NCBI RefSeq assembly: GCF_004359215.1
Contig: NC_090628.1
Span: 1,058,568 to 1,122,567, forward strand
From: Bremia lactucae
Lineage: Eukaryota > Oomycota > Peronosporomycetes > Peronosporales > Peronosporaceae
Length of the DNA stretch: 64,000 bases
Reading direction: 5' to 3'
A program made the position numbers and the translations under genes. Below the pieces are notes generated by a model that was not told the DNA's origin, searched no databases, and saw only the letters and a program-made list of their open reading frames with translations. The first letter of the stretch is position 1, and every line of letters begins with the position of its first letter. Positions 54,481 through 64,000 of the stretch are shown one piece after another.

Positions 54481-54869
54481 AACTCGTCACAACTAGACGT
54501 TAGCACAGATAGAGCGATAACGCTTTATGCACGGTATGTTCGGTCACGCTAATTGAGCCAATGAACGAGGTGGTTGATTCCCACGTATACAGACATCGGT
54601 CGATCAGTGGCTCCTATAATTCATAAGGAGGCGGTCTAACATGCCTTCCCGCAAGAGAATCCAATTTGCAATCGAGGCAGTCGAAGTCAAACTCCGACAT
54701 TTCATGATCGAGGCTGAGCGGCCTGTGGGTCCGTCCGTAGTTCCGAACAAATCTTGTGATGCCTTGTTATAACAGCAGGAAGCCGGTCAGATTGGTCGAA
54801 CTGATAGGCGGAAGATCTACTTAAGGAGTAAATTTAGCGAAGGCAAAACGCAATGGCATGCATCGCGTC

Positions 54870-55430
54870 ATGACTAGTATGCCGTTGGCAACAAGATACT
54901 GTTACAGGATGTATCGGTTGCAACCTTGTCTTCAGCATAATTAACCACCAAACGTGTCATTGGTAGATACTCTCCCACAAAGCTTAGATAACGAGTGTTA
55001 CGAAGCTTGTAAAGCAAGAAGTGTCGGAACGCGAGGATGCTCGCGGTGACAGAATTTGGCTTCAAATCTGTTAAATTCAAATTCTGCGAGTGAAAGTTAC
55101 GAAGTCCACGACGAGAAATGTCGCAAAACTTCGCAAGACATCGTCAAACATTCGGTTCAGACGCCCATCCGTTTCAGATTGAGCCGCTGTGGACATAAGC
55201 AACCGGGTGCCTAAGAGCTGAAACAGTTCGGCTTAAAAGCAGAGAATAGTCGCGGGTCACGGTCGAAAACAATATACTTTGGTAAATCATGATGTCTGAA
55301 TATTAAATAAACGTAGATCTCCTCGGTTGTTTCCGCCGATTCATGCGCAAAGACCGGGTCAAAATGCACCATTTTGGTAAATTCCTTCACATATACTAAG
55401 ATCCCCGTGCGTTTGCGTTCATCGGGCGGA
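54870..55430 (-). pseudogene. Minus-strand integrase relic inside element E
   Basis: From 55430 downward: DERKRTGILVYVKEFTKMVH, FRHHDLPKYIVFDRDPRLFS with the second catalytic Asp, then STAAQSETDGRLNRMFDDVL, and REHPRVPTLL-like words near 54890. The order is correct for an integrase, in the orientation opposite to the LTRs of E. Confidence 0.7.
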
Positions 55431-55619
55431 AGAAAAAAATGAAATTTATGCGGATTGAATGCCAGGCTTTCGTAGCAATCAGAGTGGTCGCAATGGCATT
55501 TGCGAGGACGGCGCAGTCTTCACACGCTGGCAAGTCTCACAAGAGCGTGCCTATTTGACATATACTTATACACTAGCGGCTAGAAAAGCACGCGATATAT
55601 GGCCGCAAACATCTTTTCG

Positions 55620-56040
55620 CGACCCAGATGGCCACCAATAACGTTCTCGCAGACGCATTGCTACGTCAAGTAGATTACGATCCTCGACGTGACATGTTTC
55701 ATCAGCCAGAGAGTGATGATGACGACAACGACATTTGTGGAGCTGGCATTAATTAATGATATCTAACGCGATAATTTAGACACCTGTACTACCGATCCGT
55801 ACCTAGATCGCTGAGTCATACGCGAACGACTCATTCTTCGCTGGAATCATCATTATCTCTGACACCCTAGTGAGGAATATCAATTTGCGAAAGTGACGAA
55901 GCCGACGCGCTTGATTCTTCAATGCTGGCGTACAAGATGGACACTTTAGATCTCCCGCGTGTCATCATCCCTGTTGGAGACGAACTTTAAGCTCATTTGG
56001 TTCATGAGCCCCACGACAGCTCAAATGTTTGTTGTACACT
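55620..56040 (+). pseudogene. RNase H tail and integrase zinc region of element E
   Basis: 55628-55745 reads TNNVLADALLRQVDYDPRRD and a DDDDND tail, matching ILADALSRHPDYDPR of D. 55930-56020 reads LDLPRVIIPVGDEL and VHEPHDSSNV, the worn HHCC region. 56041-56820 is unassigned; its ORF 56093-56491 (132 codons) has no recognisable motif. Confidence 0.6.
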
Positions 56041-56829
56041 ACAAAGCTGTAACAAGCGAAAGACGACAGCTAACGAGCCATAGTTGTGACAAGTGAGAGC
56101 TTTTGAAGGCAGTGCGCAATGTAGCATGATCTCTAATGATCGAAAACGTCTTTTCGCCGAGCAAATATACTCTGAAATTGATAAGCGTATAACGCAAACA
56201 AAACCTCCTTGCTATGGTCAGGTTTCATCGCTCGTGACTGAAAGCTCGCGAAAGGCTCGGGATCCTCGTCAAAAAAATTGCATTAGAACACATCATATCT
56301 CAAAATTGGTAACGTCTCACACGACAAAAAAGGTTTGGAATCATCACGGAGGGTCAATACTGGTGTTTCAGACAAGCGCTTCTCAAAAAGTCAAAGTACG
56401 CTTGATCTTCTGCGTTTCACAACCAGACAGACAGCGTTTTCTCGTGTCAGTATCGATAAAGGCTGAATTAGATCAGCATAATTTCTCGTAGGCTATTTGT
56501 CGGGTCAGCCATTACCGTAGATCAGTCAGGATATCTGGGGTCAAATAGGGAAATTTCGATGAGAACATCTCAGGATTAGCGCAAATACATTCTTTGCTTA
56601 CGTAGCAACTTAGTACTCGGATCTCGGGGGTAAGGAAGACACAATTATTCTAGTTCGTAAAAAACATGGGGTTCTTGTGCATAAATACCCGCTTATAATG
56701 TCGAAGTTGCATCTTCGTAGCGCTGAGCTGATGCTCAATGCGGCTGTGTATAGAATATTGTCAGATTAGCTGGGTGCGAAATCGCGAAATGGGCGAAGTA
56801 TATGTGTAACCATCCGATATCACTAGCTG

Positions 56830-57300
56830 GGGCATATTTTAAGGCCTCGTGGCATAACTAGCCATTCCCAAAGCATTCCGCTTAGGGTGTTGACCGCAGT
56901 GAACGAAATATGACTCTTTCTTTTTTAGAACCTAGGGCAGAACCCGTCTCTCAGGTCTATAGCGTTATAGATCTCGCTCCCAGACATAGTATCTAGTACC
57001 ATATCTTTTCGGAGAATTGACGTTTGATCCGGGATTGTGGCGTCATTCAGCTTGTAAAAGCGTGTACAATAGGCGCCAGATCTCTTCACGCCGAAGGCCA
57101 GACTCAGACGTGGCGGTTTACTCTCGCGAACATGGCGAGCATTTTCTGCGGCTTTCAAGCAATCATCAATTGCGATGACTTAGTTACGGGAACACTACCA
57201 CTTCCGCATTACACAAAGCTTCAACCCGGGTGCGAGTTCAAAGTAGTGCCGCATTTCACCATCCGCTGGAAGCTCAGCGGGAATCTAGGTGGATAATATG
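56830..57300 (-). pseudogene. Minus-strand RT relic inside element E
   Basis: From high to low: IPAELPADGEMRHYFELAPG, CLKAAENARHVRESKPPR, YKLNDATIPDQTSILRKDMV, SGSEIYNAIDLRDGF, then VNTLSGMLWEWLVMPRGLK. It is colinear with RT of element D (45300-45760), reversed relative to E's LTRs. 57301-57950 shows no supported feature. Confidence 0.7.
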
Positions 57301-57959
57301 ACCGAACCCAAGCGCAAGAGCGTGAACAGGGTTGCAAGGATCACCAAAGGCCTGACACGAAGGCATCTCACGAAAGCCACCCCAAGACTGGTCCGCGAAA
57401 CTCTCTATGTTCTCTTGGGGTGGCCTTCTTAACTTGTTCACTTAGCTTTGCAAGAACGGCTCGCTATCGCAATGTAGCGGTCGCGATGTGAAGACTATTT
57501 CACATATTCAAGCACGCAAACGGATTCCGTCACTACGACATCGTCGTTGACAGTCGATTGACGAATCAATCGTCGTCTCGGAGATCGGCGTACTTTGTTA
57601 TTGCGTGTCCCTTTGTGTCTTGAATCTTTGTACTAGACTGGTACATCGCTAACACGGGAGATTATGTACTCCCTCGAGACGTGGGAGCGCAGTCTTAACC
57701 ACGCCGTTTTCTAGCCAAGACTAAGCGGGGTTCCTTCACGCTGTTTGGTATTTCAGAGTCTGATGAACGCACACCAAGATCGCTGTAGCGCGTCGCCGTT
57801 GCATGAGCTCTTAAGAGAGCATCGTGAACCCCGAATTTGAACAGAATCATTCTCCTTATAATAGAGCGCTTCCTCAAAGCTTTATAGTGTAAGACGGCAA
57901 TGGGGCTCTATCCGCGTTACAACGGCTGGGTGAGTCCGCGCAATTCACTATAAAGCTTT

Positions 57960-58250
57960 GCTCAAACTGCTCAAACTTGGTCAGCACATATGTGCATGCG
58001 AGACGTCCAACGAGTTTGGGCCTCAGCACATATAGCTGAGCTGCCTGTCAGTTTGCCCGTGCCCCTTGGGCGTTGGGAGTCTATCAGAATGTATATTGTA
58101 TTTGGATGTCGCTTCGCCTCCCGTTGTGCGGTATCGCGCAAAGAGCGCCCTCATGGATTCGGGCAACAGATTTATCAGCGCCACCAAGACTATACGAGGC
58201 TCATGGCTCCAAGTCTGCATCCATGACTCGCGGTGCCTGCTCTCTACGGA
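57960..58250 (+). pseudogene. Integrase relic (zinc finger end and core start) of element E
   Basis: HMCMRDVQRVWASAHIAELP and PVPLGRWESIRMYIVFGC match RTCEQCQRVKPSSSSQAPLR and the SVSMDFIFG region of D. Both zinc Cys and the first Asp are altered. Interrupted by repeat R1. Confidence 0.55.
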
Positions 58251-58254
58251 TGCG

Positions 58255-58490
58255 TACAAATTTCGCTTTATTTAATTTCGTACAAAGTACAAAATGGATC
58301 CCTTGCTTCTGGAAACAACTCAAATTCAGGTCGACTTCTTATAGGCTAATATTATTGGATCTGTCACCCCAATTATATAGACCGATATTATGACTCGTAG
58401 TATTATATAGTAGGATACTACAGTGTACCTAAATACGTGATTTTGTATTAACCATATAACCACTTATGTTATAAGTTCCCTCTTTCAGTT
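58255..58490 (+). repeat. Dispersed AT-rich repeat R1, copy 2
   Basis: Matches 32690-32925 in the same orientation over several ordered blocks (CGTACAAAGTACAAAAT, CACCCCAATTATATAGACCG, TAGTAGGATACTACAG). It separates two integrase pieces of E, so it may have inserted there. Confidence 0.55.
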
Positions 58491-58729
58491 ACGTTTATGA
58501 CAGTGAATGCGCAAAGCGCAAAGAGTATTTCTAAACAAAAGTTAGCAGCTTAACATCGATCCTGCTAAGTCACCTACCTTCTGGCAACGTGTTGTTTATT
58601 GGCCGTTCAAGCAGGGGGCCTTATTTTAAGAATGTTTCGGACGTTGATAGTGAAGGTATAATTAGGGTAATAGAGACCCCATTTCTCGGTTACGTTTTAG
58701 ACGTCGATCTTCCGGGTGCTATAGAGTAG

Positions 58730-59100
58730 CTTTGCATGTCCAAAGCGGATCATCCGCAGACCAATGTCAGATTGATTGCGCTTATCGCGTCATTGAATGC
58801 ATCCAGCGCTTTTGTGTACTGGGCAATGCTCTCTGTTGCTAAGTATGAACTGAACAATGCTTTTCATGCCTCTAAAGGCTATACTCCATTTTATGTGAAC
58901 GGTCTCACATATCACCGCGGTTCAAAGTGCTCCGCTACGGGTTTTAGAGTTGAATGGGAAGACGTTGCCGACTGGCCGGCTTCTAGCGACGCGATCAAAT
59001 GTCCACGATATGTGCCTGAAGCAATCATTAGAAGACTATTCAGAAAGAGGACTAGTGGATGCTTAAGGCAGAAGATGTATACACTTTGTATGCGGTAGGC
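58730..59100 (+). pseudogene. Integrase core end of element E
   Basis: SKADHPQTNVRLIALIASLN (the DGQTER Glu region, worn), AKYELNNAFHASKGYTPFYV and NGLTYHRGSK match FALNNAVHASTGLTPFFANS of D. 59101-60511 is degenerate tail: a YDSEI-like acidic stretch at 59300, an unexplained ORF at 59643-59897 and no readable chromodomain. Confidence 0.6.
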
Positions 59101-60511
59101 GGCCAAATATAGCTTAATGCTAAAAATAACGAATGTAGCTTGCGACCATACTTGGAAGTGTCATTAAAGCCATGTCCAAGAAGGTCCTAGCGTATACGCA
59201 AAGCCACAGTTGCGCAAACACTGAGTGTTCTACGATGGCAAGCTTTATTTATATAAAGGAGGCGCTTGCGTCGAGTTGCGCTATGCCGCAAATTGCTGCA
59301 TCGTACTCTGACATAGAGCAAGAAACTGACGGGAAAGTTGCACCTCGTGCAACAAGAGATGTCACTGATGTTTAACTCCATCCTGCGTTGCTCGAATAGA
59401 GAAAAAAAATTCAGTTTCACGTAAAGTGGCCCTAAATTGACGTTGTCGTAATGACTTTTACCAGTATCTGGTGAAGTAGCGCGGGCACGCCTCGTTTAGA
59501 AGTACAAAGTACCCGTTCGGAAGATTGTTCTTACGCCATCGACGTCTTCATTGCCGCTTTCAGGATCAACTTGGTCAAACCGATGCTTCAAACCAAAGAT
59601 GGTAAAATGGAAGGATCCTTGGCCATGGTATGACTTGGGTATGTGCAACCAAAACACTGTGCTGGACAGCAAAGCATCATTCTGTGTGCGATACACGGAT
59701 TCCAATTGGCTATTGGCCCTGATCTTCGCGAAATCATAGCGGAGTCCTGTTCTAGACGAATATCTGCTGCGTCAGCGCTGGCTCGTCAAGCTTATATGTT
59801 CCTCAAGTGTCGGGTTCGACAAATCCATCGGACAAACGCACATCATCTTCGTTACCGTTTCGCCGGAAAACAAGATAATTCGTTAAGTTTTTATTGAATG
59901 GAGGCGTCACGTGCTTGATCATGGAGAAGCATCAATTACTGACGTTGTGCCGGGTAAAATACCTTTCGTTGAGGGTTTTGCGCTTAGCAAGCTCTTCCTG
60001 CGTCCTTGCCGCAGGACCAGTGATCCAGGCTAGTAACGCTTCGCCTGCAGCCTCTTAAAGACGTTAATCTAGGGGTTGAAAACCTAGTCTTGGTAAGCTG
60101 TTGCGGTCGCAATGACCAGAAACCAACGGCATGCTTGTTCTTTCTTGAGAAATTCTCAATCTTGCTGCTCATCGAGACGGATTATTAAAATCGGTACCCT
60201 AGGCTCAGTCATACGTAATGCAGCTAGCGCATCGGCGTCGCCACACTCAGAAAGCTGATTAGCCGACAAGAATCGTCTCTTCTTCCTCATGCGTTGCGGG
60301 GTCGAATTCCTTATCCTTTTTCAAGGAAGGAGTGTGACTAATATAACTCAACGTCTATGTTCTCGTCGAGGAAATTACGGAGATTCGGTGACTCGTTAGG
60401 CGGTGATGTCATAGGACACAAAGAAGATCAGATAGATAAATGTTCAATCAGAGACCTCAAAGAAAATAAGACGAATGCCGACAAGCGGTGTCAACAGTCT
60501 GAAGGGGAGGG

Positions 60512-60851
60512 TTACACTTCAGTTGTTAGCCTCTAATGTCGTGTGGCAAACACTTGGTATAATGTAGCCTTTATATCACTATCGCTAAAAAGATAATTTA
60601 AGAATGATACACATGTCAACCACCATATAGAGATCTCTATATTTGGGTGATTGGGTTGGGTTTTTCCATATGTATTATAGGTTTGGTTGTCCCCCTTATG
60701 ATCCCAAGCATTCCGTTTAATATGCCTTTTTTAAGGCTCGCGCTGTGATCTCCATCGATCAGATTCCTTCTAGAGGTATATACGTTTGGGCATTCGTTGC
60801 CGTCTGAATTAAGGAACCGCTTATTCCTTTGCTTGTACGACTCGCCAAGAT
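60512..60851 (+). repeat. 3' LTR of element E (3' truncated)
   Basis: Preceded by a polypurine tract GAAGGGGAGGG (60501-60511). Shares blocks with the LTR at 53548-53943. The last 90 or so bases and the terminal TACA are missing. Confidence 0.6.
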
Positions 60852-61177
60852 TTTAGTTAATTTTGATCCGAAGAAGTATATAAGTAGTTTTTTAAGACTT
60901 CTTCTGACTTATGCAGATAGGTTGTTCCGCTATGTTTCCCCTTCAACAACCGCCCGCCAAGTGATATAGTCCTTGAAACGGACAAAAGGTTGTCAAGAGA
61001 AGCACAAGACTCTAGATCTACCACGTACAGTTGCCTAATCGTTAAAATCAGTAGTGGTCGTATTAGTTCCATAATCTCTTACCCGATGACTTCTAATCAC
61101 CATGAACAGCTGCTGTATTTTATGGTTGCAACTATGGAAAAACAAGCCCAGTTGCTAGAGCAATTTAAAAGCTGAAA
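60852..61177. other. Unassigned spacer
   Basis: The plus-strand frame 60990-61175 ends HEQLLYFMVATMEKQAQLLE, a coiled Gag-like phrase, but nothing else supports a gene. Confidence 0.25.
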
Positions 61178-61600
61178 AAGCAACGGGGCACCTTTCATTG
61201 GCGCTAATAACAGTACTAGCCGACCTACACTGATAACAGTGAAGGTGAGGTGCCTCGATTACTATACGTGCACTGACGTGCAGAGGAAGATACCAAGTAG
61301 CTTAGCTACTAGAAGTCGATACTAAGGCTTAGTATAGCAAAATGCATTGATTTTAAGTTCCTACGTAAAGATCGCCTAGCAACTGATTTTCAACATACTA
61401 ACAAAAATATATATATATAGCGCTTGCCCGTGCACCCCCCCCCAATCGATTGGCGGTTGATTCAAACTCAAATCAACCCATCAACAGAACTGTTGTCTTA
61501 TTATCTCGATGTTTTTAATTTTGTATTTGGAAATATTGAGTAAAATACTAAATATATTTTATATTAAGGAATTGCTATATTCACATCTTTTTTAATTCAC
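61178..61600 (-). repeat. Inverted LTR, B-like
   Basis: It begins GCAACGGGGCACC, the reverse complement of the GGTGCCCCGTTRC end of LTR-B. It contains ACAGTACTAG, GTGAAGGTGAGGTGCCTCGA, a TAGCTTAGCTACTAGAAG block and ATCAACC motifs in LTR-B order, reversed. A poly-C run and an AT tract lie near 61405-61443. The other end is lost. Confidence 0.6.
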
Positions 61601-61859
61601 ACCCTTTTTAATTCACACCCTTTTAGTTTGAGTTTGCAGTGCGAGGGAGGTGGGTCACGTAATAGGGGTCTTATTATAGCGTGATACGTTGTCTTTATCT
61701 AAAAAAGAAGTATGATTGGTCGCGTCGGATATTTATAAGGGTGAAATTAGGGATGAAATCAACATCATATCTTAGGTCAACGTCGGGCAACCATCTGTAT
61801 ACCAGCACTGACCAATTTTCGCTTACTACACCGTTTCTATTATATAAGAATAACCTCCC

Positions 61860-62592
61860 CCCTGGTCTATCCTATCAAGAGACCGGGTGAGAGAGGAGCT
61901 ATACAATAGGTTGTCGCACATGGGGGTCGGGCAAGGAACCACAATTCACATGGGACGCAGATGTGGTCGAGTTCGACGGAAAGGCTCCGGTGGTCGTATA
62001 AAAAGGTCGTTAATTGGGAGATTGGTCAAGTGGTCACAGCAATTACCCAGCGACACGGCGAGGCGTTCCGTCGTGACATGATAATCGCGGATCGGTTGCA
62101 TCGGAGTGGTCTCTCGTTTTATGCAAAGTCATCGAGCAGTGCGGCTGGATGACCTGCTCACAAAATTTAGTGCATTTGTGAGCTTTCCGTCAGGGCAGCG
62201 GCTGTTCGCTCAGGACAATGCTGTCCCTATCCAGCCGATAACCGAAGATGAGATCTTATGGCAGTCTCGACGCTGAATCGGCACAAGGAGGCTGGCCAGG
62301 ATGGACTAAACGGTGACTTGTATAAGGACACTGCAGCTGTTGTGGTTTCTGTCTTTGAACGGATATGCAATCAGATTCTTCAAGGTGCGGGGATGCCAGC
62401 TTCTTTTGTTGAAGCAATAATTATACCTCTTCGAAAAAAGGATGAATCGGACAATGCTATGATTTATCGCCTGATCTTGTTACCGCAGATCAGTTATAAG
62501 ATCTTCGCAAAGGTACTTGCCACACATGTACAAACAGTTCTGTCATGGATCATTTATTACTCCCAAGAACGGTATGCGCACGAATGCCGAAT
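61860..62592 (+). pseudogene. LINE (non-LTR retrotransposon) reverse transcriptase fragment
   Basis: A one-base shift joins PITEDEI to MAVSTLNRHKEAGQDGLNGD (62258 on), followed by GMPASFVEAIIIPLRKKDES, YRLILLPQISYKIFAKVLAT and a QERYAH end. This is the fingers-to-palm start of L1/Tx1-type RT (K-P-G-x-D-G, IPLRKK, YR.I.L....KI.AK.LA). Upstream 61860-62250 is the endonuclease-RT linker in broken frames. The fragment stops before the catalytic YADD box, where minus-strand gypsy sequence begins. Confidence 0.7.
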
Positions 62593-62604
62593 GCAAAAAA
62601 ATGG

Positions 62605-63135
62605 TTACGATGATGCTGGCACGACCGTACCACAAGTGAGGCCATCGCACTCACTCGTAGTACATCCACACGCTTGTGGACGCTCCAAGACGTTCATCAG
62701 ATGGCCATCTGATGAACAAGTGGCAGGCATCTTTACGGATCGATGCTGCCAGCTGATCCTTGGCTCGTATTTTCTGAGCCAAGGTAAACCTAGGATGACA
62801 TCAAATTTGTCATCCAAATCCAGTACGATGAAATCATCATCATACTGTAAATCTCTTAACGTGTAGTGAAATTTCACTACGCGTTTCATTACTGTTATCG
62901 ATGCGCCTGTCGCTAGACGCACCGTCATCCTCGTTGGAGGGATGTCGCGCTCAACATATTTGAGCCTACGACCCTCTAGTGACTGGCGACGAATAAAGTT
63001 ATTCGACGCTCCGCAGTCCACTAGGGCTCTGAGTGACAAATCATTTGTCACTTTCAACTTCAAGGTGATGAGGGATACCTCATCACCAGGTGCAGAGACA
63101 CATAATGATTGTGTGTCTGGAGCAACTTTTGTCAA
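62605..63135 (-). pseudogene. Aspartic protease of a minus-strand A-type element, well preserved
   Basis: 176 codons open. RALVDCGASNNFIRRQSLEG carries the active-site Asp (DCGAS), then VERDIPPTRMTVRLATGASI, FIVLDLDDKFDVILGLPWLR (the flap-side hydrophobic box) and a Cys-rich tail ACGCTTSECDGLTCG. It is homologous to 29755-30120. It ends at the LINE junction, so RT is absent. Confidence 0.75.
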
Positions 63136-63185
63136 GAGATTTGCAAATTCTCTTGAGGTTGCTGGATCAGTAGGGCGTTGCGCCC

Positions 63186-64000
63186 CTACTGACCCCGTCC
63201 ATTTTTTGGCGGTCCGCCTCGCTGTTGCGATTTCGCAACAACGTCGGATCCGCGACCGTTGCCCTTTTTGGCATACGATCCAAAATTACGTTCAGTACCT
63301 TTTGGTGCTGGACGTGGGGCACTACGATTATTAGCATAGTGTCCTAACTTTTGACAGCGATTGCATTTTTCTGCAATCGCTTGTTGTTTGAAAAGCGAGG
63401 TCTCTCGCTTTCGATGTAAGAGAGGTCCATGTGCTCTGGACTTCCTAAATCGTGTCGTCATGGAGGACGATACGATGACGAACTAGCTTAAGCCTGTCTC
63501 AAGCTTAAAATCCTTCTATTCCGCAACGGATGTTGCTTCTTGAAGCGTATCCAGTCCCAAGCGGAACAGGTGGGTCTTTACGGGACCATCCGTAAGACCT
63601 TGCATGAACACCGTAATCAACGTGTGTTCTTGGACTATGTTATTTGTTATACAACTCGCTAAGAGTCGTATGTGCTGAAAATATGCGTGAACATCACGCT
63701 TGCCTTGCTTAAGTTTCAGAAGCTCTGAACGAGCTCTGAACTCAGCCCTTGGCGGTTCAAACGTCTGTTTGAGCCGGGCTTTAAAAGCCTATAGCGACCC
63801 AAAGACGTATGGGTCGCGCAACGTAAGGCTCAATGCCCAAGTTTTGGAGCGACCTGCCTAATCTGATTGAGCGAATGCGACTTGCATTTGCTCGTCGACG
63901 ATGTGACGTGCCCTTAATGCATCGTCCAACTCGACAAACCATCTCAAGAGAGAGTCTTCTTCGACTCCCCTATACTTAGAGATGTCAATCTTTCAGGTTT
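63186..64000 (-). pseudogene. Gag of the minus-strand A-type element (runs off the window)
   Basis: The zinc knuckle reads CNRCQKLGHYANNR at about 63380-63340: the last Cys of the CCHC box is Arg, unlike the intact one at 29466. Upstream (63480-63660) the core VFMQGLTDGPVKTHLFRLGL is readable in broken frames, and 63661-64000 holds the N-terminal half. The 5' end and LTR lie beyond the window. Confidence 0.7.

Overview
The window looks like a stretch of an oomycete nuclear genome (Peronosporales: Phytophthora or a downy mildew). It holds a few compact protein genes in a sea of decayed LTR retrotransposons. The best taxonomic pointers are a bZIP/START-like gene of the type expanded in oomycetes, with two 58-nt introns, and Ty3/gypsy elements with oomycete-style Gag, protease, reverse transcriptase (RT), integrase and chromodomain. 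Genus and species cannot be fixed from the sequence alone. Runs of N (25181-25446, 42921-42930) show it is a scaffolded assembly.

Host genes are confined to about 3.4-8.6 kb: a theta-like glutathione S-transferase (3469-4209, +), a CobW/COG0523 metal-chaperone GTPase with an N-terminal membrane anchor (4442-5737, -), and a bZIP-START (M96-like) protein in three exons (6938-8532, -). The first two are tail to tail. A solo-like LTR ends 300 bp upstream of the GST.

The rest is transposon. I name LTR families A to E by their LTRs. 1-3169 is the 3' part of an A element. 9466-15663 is a whole but dead B element, with a solo LTR-A nested in its 5' LTR (5-bp target duplication). 16383-16860 is a Ty1/copia Gag relic. 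16881-24811 is two gypsy fragments joined head to head, ending in LTR-B. 24713-25914 is an exact 468-bp repeat on both sides of an N gap, followed by an LTR-C element. 28092-31047 is the 5' half of an A element. 31150-35230 is scrambled gypsy debris. From 35231 an A element is split by a nested D element (36499-49902, near-perfect 5-bp target duplication) and resumes at 49903-53055. The D element is the youngest, with 324-325 bp LTRs differing at about a dozen sites, but its interior is present twice around a 10-N gap. 53548-60851 is a scrambled E element, and 61178-64000 holds an inverted LTR, a LINE RT fragment and a minus-strand A-type Gag-protease.

Three patterns recur across these elements. 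(1) A conserved antisense reading frame lies between the chromodomain and the 3' LTR in at least four A/B copies, and an intact 120-codon antisense ORF sits at the same place in the D element. (2) LTR families with different bodies share ends and begin with a small palindrome in which the terminal heptamer is repeated in inverted form. (3) Primer-binding sites follow the LTRs and begin TGGTAGCAC, which fits initiator tRNA-Met. All pol genes are broken by stops and frameshifts, so no element here appears autonomous.
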